Source: Paenalcaligenes sp021793095 (GTDB taxonomy: Bacteria; Pseudomonadota; Gammaproteobacteria; Burkholderiales; Burkholderiaceae_B). Taken from it: a DNA stretch of 15,430 bases. The notes under the pieces were generated by a model, which was not told where the DNA came from, searched no databases, and saw nothing but the letters and a program-made list of their open reading frames with translations. Below are positions 1 through 6,323 of this stretch, piece after piece (position 1 is the first letter of the stretch; each line of letters opens with the position of its first letter). The stretch covers positions 1 to 15,430 of the forward strand of contig DAHVQS010000044.1 of NCBI GenBank assembly GCA_027317645.1, given 5' to 3'. A program made the translations under genes and the position numbers.

Positions 1-30
1 TATTCCTTTCCCCAAAAACCAATACAACTT

Positions 31-2100
31 ATGAACGCATCCCCACCTCCCAAACGCTGGCAGCAGTGGTTTAAAGCTTTTTGGAGTCTGTTTGTCCTGA
101 CTGCGTTTGGACTCTTGATTGCCCGCGGGCTGCTGTTTTTTACCTATCGCCCTTCTACCCTCCTCATTGATGTACAAGAATCAGGGGCCGTCCTCTGGTT
201 AGGGTTGCGCTTTGACCTCAAGCACCTCAGTGTGTTGATGGGGCCATGGCTGCTCATTAGCTTGTTATTTTACCGTGCAAGCCCGCGTTATTGGCAGATG
301 TTTAGGCGCGTGTTTTGGATTTATAGCGCGGTGTTTTTGCTGCTGGTCAATTTACTGAGCATCATTAACCATTATTATTTCGCTTTTTATCAAGGCCCTA
401 TTAACAGTTTGTTTTTTGGGCTACGTGAGGATGATACGCAGGCCATATTAGCAACCGTGTGGTCAGATTTCCCGGTGGCCTCGTTATTGTTTTTGTTGTT
501 TGGATGGACAGCGATACAAATATTCATCGCACGCAAAATAGAAGCGCGCCCCGTAAAATCCATGCGCCCTTGGGCTTTTTACCTCACGGCCAGCCTGAGC
601 GTCATTTTATTGGTGGGCCTGGGGCGGGGCAGCTTAGGGACTTTTCCTCTACGCACGCAACATATTAATGTGTCCAAGGACAGCTTTTTAAATCAATTGG
701 TCCCCAGTGGGGCTCATGCGCTGTATTTGGCCCATAAAGAGCGCCGCCAAGACAGCATTGGCGAGGACCCCATGATTATGTTGCGCGCGGCAGGCTTTGA
801 ACGCTGGCAAACGGCCGCTCTGGAATGCGGATTGGACACCAACGCCGGTCAGCCCACGGATGGCATTTTATTTACTGCCCTGCCCGAGCATCCCGCAGTA
901 GAGCAGCAGCCGCCTCAGGTGGTTTTTGCCTTGATGGAAAGTTGGGGCAGCCATTTGTTGGCCTATGATGAACCCGAGCGCACTGATTTATTAGGCCGCC
1001 TACGCCCTTGGTTAAATGAAAAGGGTGCCCATTTTTCACGTGGTTTAGCCAGTCAAAATGGGACCTACTCGAGTCTGGAAGCTTTGCTCTTAGATACCCC
1101 ACTCTCTCCATTGATGCAAAGCAACCATGGCTACAAGGCATACAATACCAGTCGTATTTTGCCGTATAAAAAACAAGGCTATAAAACAATATTTCTCACC
1201 GCGGGGCCGCGTGCTTGGCGTCAGCTCGATCCTAGCCTGTTACGTCAGGGCTTTGACGAAATTCATGATGCTGTCTCGATCAAAGAAAAATACCCCGAGG
1301 CAGAAACCCATACTTGGGGGGTGGATGATGAATGGATGTTTCGCTATGCCCAAGAGTTACTTGAAGAAGCTCATGCCAATGATGAGAAAATAGTCCTGTT
1401 TACCCTGTCGGTGACCAACCATCCCCCCCATCGAGTGCCGAGTACTTATCAACCCGCCCCCCTCGATATAGCAACCATCCAGCAGGATGCCGTCAGTGAC
1501 AAGAAGTCCACTCAGGCAGTGTTACAAACCTATCAATATGCTAATGATGCCTTAGGCGGTTTTTTAGATGGGTTAGAGGCCTCTGGTTTATTGGCGAAAA
1601 CCGTTATTGCTGCCACTGGGGATCATCCTAATCGTGCGGTATTTAATTATTCGGACAGCAGTCAATTACATTTGCGCCATGGGGTGCCCATCTGGTTTTA
1701 TATCCCTGAGGCTTACCGTCAGGCAAAGGCTGATGAAATTTCCCTAGAACAATGGGCCAGTCACCAGGATATTTTCCCCACCCTTTGGGCACATAGTCTA
1801 TCGGCCGCTATCGTCCCCAATAGTGCCGGACGCAATCTGTTTGAGCCGCTAAGCGATACTGCCCCCATGGCGTTAACCTACAATGAATACCTCGGTCAGC
1901 AATCACTGCATAGCCGCGGACTGAGCATCAGCGAGGCTGGGGCCGTCACGAACCCCTTGCAGCCTAATTTCTTACAATGGCAGCAGGGTCAACTACGCCC
2001 CACAGACACCCCCAGTCCGGCCTTATTAGAGCAAGCACAGCGTACCAAAGCTTGTGTTGCGCTCAATGATTGGCGGATTCGCAGCCAAGCATTGCGCTAG
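31..2100 (+). CDS. LTA synthase/phosphoglycerol transferase-like membrane sulfatase-fold protein
   Basis: Likely an inner-membrane enzyme with a periplasmic alkaline phosphatase/sulfatase-fold domain (LtaS/MdoB/phosphoethanolamine-transferase superfamily) that transfers a phospho-alcohol group from a phospholipid to an envelope acceptor. The N-terminal third has about five hydrophobic segments (near residues 14-36, 66-81, 94-112, 146-166 and 181-198). The catalytic domain starts near 295. Visible family motifs are the metal-ligand Glu in ALMESWG (E303), the candidate nucleophile Thr in QNGTYSS (T345), TNHPPH (H464, H467) and the metal-binding GDH (D531-H532). The 689-residue length fits the family. 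The start is provisional: the frame is open to the window edge and there is no Shine-Dalgarno before ATG 31. The N-terminus starting there (short polar stretch, then a membrane helix) is typical. The gene converges on icd. Substrate and acceptor cannot be read from the sequence; lipoteichoic acid itself is not expected in a Gram-negative cell. Confidence 0.85.
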   Translation: MNASPPPKRWQQWFKAFWSLFVLTAFGLLIARGLLFFTYRPSTLLIDVQESGAVLWLGLRFDLKHLSVLMGPWLLISLLFYRASPRYWQMFRRVFWIYSAVFLLLVNLLSIINHYYFAFYQGPINSLFFGLREDDTQAILATVWSDFPVASLLFLLFGWTAIQIFIARKIEARPVKSMRPWAFYLTASLSVILLVGLGRGSLGTFPLRTQHINVSKDSFLNQLVPSGAHALYLAHKERRQDSIGEDPMIMLRAAGFERWQTAALECGLDTNAGQPTDGILFTALPEHPAVEQQPPQVVFALMESWGSHLLAYDEPERTDLLGRLRPWLNEKGAHFSRGLASQNGTYSSLEALLLDTPLSPLMQSNHGYKAYNTSRILPYKKQGYKTIFLTAGPRAWRQLDPSLLRQGFDEIHDAVSIKEKYPEAETHTWGVDDEWMFRYAQELLEEAHANDEKIVLFTLSVTNHPPHRVPSTYQPAPLDIATIQQDAVSDKKSTQAVLQTYQYANDALGGFLDGLEASGLLAKTVIAATGDHPNRAVFNYSDSSQLHLRHGVPIWFYIPEAYRQAKADEISLEQWASHQDIFPTLWAHSLSAAIVPNSAGRNLFEPLSDTAPMALTYNEYLGQQSLHSRGLSISEAGAVTNPLQPNFLQWQQGQLRPTDTPSPALLEQAQRTKACVALNDWRIRSQALR

Positions 2101-2108
2101 GCATAGGC

Positions 2109-2145
2109 AAAAAAACAGCCAGCCCGCCTGAGGCGGACTGGCTGT
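2109..2145 (-). terminator. Rho-independent terminator of icd
   Basis: Read on the minus strand, arms ACAGCCAG and CTGGCTGT enclose CCGCC-TCA-GGCGG. One G·U wobble joins the two parts, giving a 14-bp stem with a 3-nt loop, immediately followed by seven T. It lies about 58 nt past the icd stop. On the plus strand the wobble becomes a C·A mismatch and no T-run follows, so it should not stop transcription from the converging upstream gene equally well. Confidence 0.9.
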
Positions 2146-2202
2146 GACTCGCTCGCTGCTATCGGCAACGCCGTGCCGTAGCGGCTATTTGATCGTCTAT
2201 GA

Positions 2203-3459
2203 TTACATATTCTCAATCATGACGTCACCAAAGCCCGAGCAGGAGACCTGATGTGCGCCCTCCATGAGGCGTGCAAAGTCATAGGTCACGCGCTTGGACA
2301 AAATGGCTTTTTCCATGCTGCTGATGATGAGGTCTGCGGCCTCGACCCAGCCCATGTGACGCAGCATCATTTCGGCGGACAAAATCAATGAACCTGGGTT
2401 GACGTAATCCTTGCCTGCGTATTTGGGTGCGGTGCCGTGCGTGGCCTCAAACATACCCACTGCGTCAGACAGGTTGGCACCAGGAGCAATACCGATCCCA
2501 CCAACCTGAGCGGCCAATGCGTCAGAAATATAGTCACCGTTGAGGTTGAGTGTCGCAATCACATCGTACTCGGCGGGACGCAATAAGATCTGCTGCAAGA
2601 AAGCGTCTGCGATGGAATCCTTGATCACGATTTCGCGGCCAGTCTTGGGGTTTTTAAATTTGCACCATGGGCCGCCGTCAATGAGCTCAGCGCCAAATTC
2701 CTCTCTGGCCAGCTCGTAGCCCCAGTCGCGGAAAGCACCCTCGGTGAACTTCATGATGTTGCCCTTGTGTACCAAAGTGACCGAAGAGCGGTCATTGTCG
2801 ATGGCATACTGGATGGCTTTGCGCACGAGGCGTTTGGTCCCCTCGCTAGAGACGGGCTTGACACCAATCCCAGAGGTCTCGGGGAAGCGGATTTTGTCGA
2901 CATTGAGCTCATTGCGCAAAAAGTCGATCAGTTTGATGGCCTCGGGGCTCTGGGCCTCGAACTCAACCCCTGCGTAGATGTCCTCGGAGTTTTCGCGGAA
3001 GATGGCCATGTCGATCTTCTCGGGCTCACGAACAGGTGAAGGGGTACCGCTGAAGTAGCGTACCGGGCGCAAGCACACATATAGGTCTAGCTGCTGACGC
3101 AGGGCAACGTTGAGTGAACGGATGCCACCACCCACGGGTGTGGTCAGAGGACCTTTGATGGACACCACATAGTCCTGGACTGCCTCGAGAGTTTCCTCGG
3201 GAAGCCATACATCGGGACCGTATACTTTAAGGGATTTTTCCCCGGCGTAGACCTCCATCCAATTGATCTTGCGCTTGCCGCCGTATGCTTTTTCTACTGC
3301 AGCGTCAACGACCTTTTGCATTACAGGTGTAATATCGACACCAATGCCGTCACCCTCGATAAAGGGGATAATAGGATTATCGGGGACATTGAGAGAATCA
3401 TCGGCGTTGACCGTAATCTTTTGGCCCTCGGCAGGGACCTTAATATGCTGGTAAGACAT
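2203..3459 (-). CDS. icd: NADP-dependent isocitrate dehydrogenase
   Basis: Cytoplasmic TCA-cycle enzyme that oxidatively decarboxylates isocitrate to 2-oxoglutarate with NADP+. The 418-residue product is colinear with E. coli Icd (416 aa) throughout. Visible hallmarks are the substrate loop GGGIRSLNVALRQ with Ser115, which matches the serine phosphorylated by AceK in E. coli; CLRPVRY; FRENSEDIYAG; LVHKGNIMKFTEG; the metal-binding region NLNGDYISDALAAQVGG; and HGTAPKYAG, whose Lys-Tyr pair matches the NADP-specificity residues of E. coli Icd. I chose ATG 3459 rather than the in-frame codon at 3504. MSYQHIKVP matches the family N-terminus, and a GGAG Shine-Dalgarno lies 7 nt upstream (TTTGGAGCGTTC). 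The gene is monocistronic, with its own terminator at 2109-2145, and is transcribed divergently from the DUF1841 gene. No aceK is visible in the window. Confidence 0.97.
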   Translation of the reverse strand: MSYQHIKVPAEGQKITVNADDSLNVPDNPIIPFIEGDGIGVDITPVMQKVVDAAVEKAYGGKRKINWMEVYAGEKSLKVYGPDVWLPEETLEAVQDYVVSIKGPLTTPVGGGIRSLNVALRQQLDLYVCLRPVRYFSGTPSPVREPEKIDMAIFRENSEDIYAGVEFEAQSPEAIKLIDFLRNELNVDKIRFPETSGIGVKPVSSEGTKRLVRKAIQYAIDNDRSSVTLVHKGNIMKFTEGAFRDWGYELAREEFGAELIDGGPWCKFKNPKTGREIVIKDSIADAFLQQILLRPAEYDVIATLNLNGDYISDALAAQVGGIGIAPGANLSDAVGMFEATHGTAPKYAGKDYVNPGSLILSAEMMLRHMGWVEAADLIISSMEKAILSKRVTYDFARLMEGAHQVSCSGFGDVMIENM

Positions 3460-3748
3460 GAACGCTCCAAAAGTGCTGCGAAAATGAATACGAAAATAAA
3501 GCACGGCTGGTTAAGCCTGCTTTTATGTCTGAAGTCTTGTATAAGAGTGTAGCCAAAAACCCGTGAAACGGAAAGAGAAAATAACAAACTCGGCCTATTT
3601 TAGCCCATTATGCGCTTGTTTTAGCAGACTTTCAGACCAATTACCCCTATAAATCAGGCATAATTAAATGATCCCATCCCCCAACATTATAGTTTCGGGC
3701 TGGTCCCATTCATTGACTTGTGTCATGATTCTTTGGATCCTTTAAAGT
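3460..3748. promoter_or_regulatory. Divergent icd / DUF1841 promoter region
   Basis: This A+T-rich gap of 289 bp separates two divergently transcribed genes, so it should hold both promoters. For icd, a weak sigma-70-like candidate on the minus strand is TTCACG (3562-3567), an 18-bp spacer and TATACA (3538-3543). Each box matches 4 of 6 consensus positions. For the plus-strand gene I see TATAAA/CATAAT/TATAGT-like boxes between about 3647 and 3692, but none has a convincing -35 box. No palindromic operator or riboswitch was recognised. The region assignment is firm, the individual boxes are not. Confidence 0.4.
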
Positions 3749-4171
3749 ATGTTTAATCCCTCACGTGAACAAGTCCGACAATTTTTCATCGAGACTTGGA
3801 AAAAACATCGCGACCAGCAGGTATTGACACCCATGGAGCAAATGGCCGCTGAAATTATCTCGTGGCACCCTGAGTACCACGAGTTACTTTCACAGCCCGA
3901 TGCCATTGAACACGATTTCTCTGTTGAAAAGGGGCAAACCAACCCTTTTCTGCATATGTCGATGCACTTGGCCATCCAAGAACAGCTCTCTGTCAATCAG
4001 CCGCCGGGGATCCGGCAGGCCTATCAAAAGCTGCTCAAACGCAGTGATCCTCACGAGGCTCAGCATCGCATCATGGAGGCGCTGGGCGAGGTCGTCTGGG
4101 AGGCCCAACGACTGGGCAAACCCTTAGATAATGAGCGTTATCTAGCGCTCATTTATAAACATACATCGTGA
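3749..4171 (+). CDS. DUF1841 family protein
   Basis: A small, probably cytosolic protein of 140 residues with no signal peptide or membrane segment. It resembles the DUF1841 family of betaproteobacteria, beginning with the typical MFNPSREQVRQFF. The middle carries NPFLHMSMHLAIQEQ and the C-terminal part has HRIMEALGEVVWEAQRLG, both characteristic in my recollection of the family. The sequence reads as mostly alpha-helical. The family has no established function and I do not propose one. The Shine-Dalgarno is weak: only GGA about 14 nt and AAAG about 5 nt before the ATG. It stands 71 bp ahead of the MoxR gene in the same direction and could be the first gene of that transcript or be separated from it by the weak hairpin at 4180-4209. 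Confidence 0.88.
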   Translation: MFNPSREQVRQFFIETWKKHRDQQVLTPMEQMAAEIISWHPEYHELLSQPDAIEHDFSVEKGQTNPFLHMSMHLAIQEQLSVNQPPGIRQAYQKLLKRSDPHEAQHRIMEALGEVVWEAQRLGKPLDNERYLALIYKHTS

Positions 4172-4179
4172 GCTTTTTG

Positions 4180-4209
4180 GCCCCTCACTGAGGGCGCTAC
4201 TGGTTTTTT
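4180..4209 (+). terminator. Weak terminator-like hairpin after the DUF1841 gene
   Basis: The sequence GCCCCTCACTGAGGGC can fold into a six-pair stem with one bulged C and a 3-nt loop. A run of six T (4204-4209) begins 8 nt after the stem, further than usual for an intrinsic terminator. It may reduce read-through into the MoxR gene, or be chance. Confidence 0.3.
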
Positions 4210-4242
4210 GTTGCTATTTTTAATTGGTTTCTTTTTAAATTT

Positions 4243-5118
4243 ATGTCTGTCAATTCCACGCATTCTACTGCTGCCCCTTCTTTTACTGGGACAGAGCGTT
4301 ATGTGGCTACTGATGAGTTACGTATGGCGGTTAACGCCGCTCTGACCTTACAACGTCCATTGCTGATCAAAGGCGAGCCCGGTACGGGCAAGACCCTACT
4401 GGCCCAAGAGGTCGCCGCGGCCTTGCAGCGCCCCCTCTTGCAATGGCATATCAAATCCACTACTGAGGCCCGCCAAGGTCTTTATGAGTATGATGCGGTT
4501 TCTCGCTTGCGCGACTCACAGCTGGGCGAGGACCGCGTGCACGATATCAGCAATTACATTGTTAAAGGCGTACTGTGGGAGGCTTTTGAATCACCCGAGC
4601 CCTCTGTGGTGTTGATCGATGAAATTGATAAGGCTGATATTGAGTTTCCAAATGACTTGCTCCAAGAACTGGACAAGATGGAGTTCAATGTCTACGAGAC
4701 ACAGCAAACCATCACTGCCCAACACCGACCGCTGATTATCATCACCTCAAATAATGAAAAAGAGCTGCCGGATGCCTTTTTGCGTCGCTGCTTTTTCCAT
4801 TACATCGATTTCCCCGAGCCCGAGACCATGAAGGAAATCGTGCATGTGCACTTTCCCGATATCAAGAGCGATGTGCTTGAGGCCGCACTCAAGACTTTTT
4901 ATGCCCTGCGTGACACCCCCGGGCTCAAGAAAAAACCCTCTACCTCAGAGTTTTTAGATTGGTTGCAGCTACTCCTCAGCGGACAAGCCGCTGCCCAAGA
5001 CATCGAGGCAGTCAAGGGCGAGCTCCCTCAAATGGTGGGCGCCCTCATTAAAAACGAGCAAGACCTCAGTCTGCTCCAACGTCTAGCGAACTACGGTCAA
5101 GCCAGATTTGGTCGCTAA
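4243..5118 (+). CDS. MoxR-family AAA+ ATPase
   Basis: A 291-residue cytosolic AAA+ ATPase of the MoxR class. These act as ATP-driven chaperones that remodel or activate partner proteins, usually with a VWA-domain protein encoded next door. Visible motifs: Walker A GEPGTGKT (44-51), Walker B VVLIDEID (122-129), sensor-1 IIITSNNEKE with N170, and the following LPDAFLRRC, whose arginines at 181-182 are candidate arginine fingers. The C-terminal lid contains KKKPSTSEFLDWLQLL, typical of MoxR/CoxD-like proteins. The ATG at 4243 has a T/A-rich leader with no Shine-Dalgarno, but the N-terminal length fits the family. It ends 5 bp before the VWA gene, so the two are almost surely co-transcribed. The substrate protein is unknown; CO-dehydrogenase (CoxD) type maturation is a precedent, but no such enzyme genes are present here. 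Confidence 0.93.
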   Translation: MSVNSTHSTAAPSFTGTERYVATDELRMAVNAALTLQRPLLIKGEPGTGKTLLAQEVAAALQRPLLQWHIKSTTEARQGLYEYDAVSRLRDSQLGEDRVHDISNYIVKGVLWEAFESPEPSVVLIDEIDKADIEFPNDLLQELDKMEFNVYETQQTITAQHRPLIIITSNNEKELPDAFLRRCFFHYIDFPEPETMKEIVHVHFPDIKSDVLEAALKTFYALRDTPGLKKKPSTSEFLDWLQLLLSGQAAAQDIEAVKGELPQMVGALIKNEQDLSLLQRLANYGQARFGR

Positions 5119-5123
5119 GCAGT

Positions 5124-6296
5124 ATGTTTATTGACTTCTTTTATCACCTGCGTGCACACCAACTCAATGTCTCTATCCAAGAGTTCTTAACCCTCTTAGA
5201 GACCTTACGTAGCAATGCCACGCCATTGTCTATCAATGAGTTTTACTTGTGTGCGCGCATGTGTTTAATCAAGGACGAAAGTCTTTACGATCGCTTTGAT
5301 CGCGCCTTTGGCAGCTACTATGATGCCATCGAAGCACAGCTGCCGGAAACCAAGGAAATCCCGCTGGAATGGTTAATCAAGGATTTTGAGCGCCAGCTCA
5401 GCGATGAGGAAAAGGCAGCCATTGAAAAACATGGCTGGGAAAAACTCATGGAGCTCTTTAAAGAGCGTTTGGCCGAGCAGACCGAACGACACGCGGGGGG
5501 AAACCGCTGGATTGGCACGGGGGGCAGCTCTCCTTTTGGGCACGGAGGCTACCATCCAGAGGGCATTCGTATCGGCGGCCCTTCCGCAGGACACCGCACT
5601 GCCGTCAAGGTCTGGGAAGAGCGTCAATACCGCGACTATGATGATCACGAGGCCTTGGGCTCGCGTAATTTTAAAATCGCGCTCCGTCATTTGCGGCGTT
5701 TTGTACGTGAGGGTGCCGCCACTGAATTTGATATGCAGGGCACTATTCGCCAAACGGCCCAAAAAGGCGGGCTGCTGGACATTCAAATGCGCCCCGAACG
5801 TCGCAATACGATCAAGGTGCTGATGCTATTGGATGTGGGCGGCAGCATGGATGATCATATCCTCATCGTCGAGGAGCTTTTTGCAGCCGCGCGCACCGAG
5901 TTTAAGCACTTAGAGGTGCTGTATTTTCATAATTGCCCTTATGAATTTTTGTGGACACAGAACCACCGCCGCGGCGACAATCGTATCAGCACGTGGGAAG
6001 TCCTGCGCACTTATAATGAAGACTGGCGCCTAATTATCGTTGGGGATGCCACCATGAGCCCTTATGAAATTGCGGTGCCGGGCGGTTCAGTAGAGCATTA
6101 CAACGAGGAAACTGGGGCGGTGTGGTTAGAGCGTATTTTGCAACAATGGCCCAAGGCTGTATGGCTCAACCCGCAGCCAGAGAACCAATGGCGCTTTCAC
6201 CAGTCTCTGCAGATGATTCGTCAAATCACCGAAGACCGAATGTATGGGGTGCATGTCAGCGGTATCGAGTCTGCCATGCGCTATTTGGCTAAGTAA
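5124..6296 (+). CDS. VWA-domain protein, CoxE-like partner of the MoxR ATPase
   Basis: A 390-residue soluble protein without signal peptide, probably the adaptor partner of the upstream ATPase. The N-terminal half (about 1-125) is helical and charged. Residues 125-160 form a Gly-rich linker (GTGGSSPFGHGG…GGPSAGH). The von Willebrand A domain runs from about 228 to the end. The metal-ion (MIDAS) site is recognisable as LLDVGGSMDD: D237 and S241 are present, but the middle residue of the DxSxS pattern is Gly239. The later conserved Asp appears in IIVGDATMSPYE (D308). From memory this D-V-G-G-S form occurs in related uncharacterised CoxE-like proteins, so it may be a subfamily trait rather than a defect. 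The start codon follows the ATPase stop by 5 bp with no clear Shine-Dalgarno, suggesting translational coupling. Confidence 0.9.
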   Translation: MFIDFFYHLRAHQLNVSIQEFLTLLETLRSNATPLSINEFYLCARMCLIKDESLYDRFDRAFGSYYDAIEAQLPETKEIPLEWLIKDFERQLSDEEKAAIEKHGWEKLMELFKERLAEQTERHAGGNRWIGTGGSSPFGHGGYHPEGIRIGGPSAGHRTAVKVWEERQYRDYDDHEALGSRNFKIALRHLRRFVREGAATEFDMQGTIRQTAQKGGLLDIQMRPERRNTIKVLMLLDVGGSMDDHILIVEELFAAARTEFKHLEVLYFHNCPYEFLWTQNHRRGDNRISTWEVLRTYNEDWRLIIVGDATMSPYEIAVPGGSVEHYNEETGAVWLERILQQWPKAVWLNPQPENQWRFHQSLQMIRQITEDRMYGVHVSGIESAMRYLAK

Positions 6297-6323
6297 TTAA
6301 CGAGGTAATGAGGTAATACTGCC

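Noticed and set aside
3460..3504. Longer Icd starting at 3504
   Set aside because: The extra 15 residues match nothing in Icd proteins, while ATG 3459 has GGAG at ideal spacing and the family N-terminus.
5373..5823. Overlapping ORFs of 137 and 145 codons within the VWA gene
   Set aside because: The VWA frame carries clear domain motifs; these are out-of-frame or antisense shadows.
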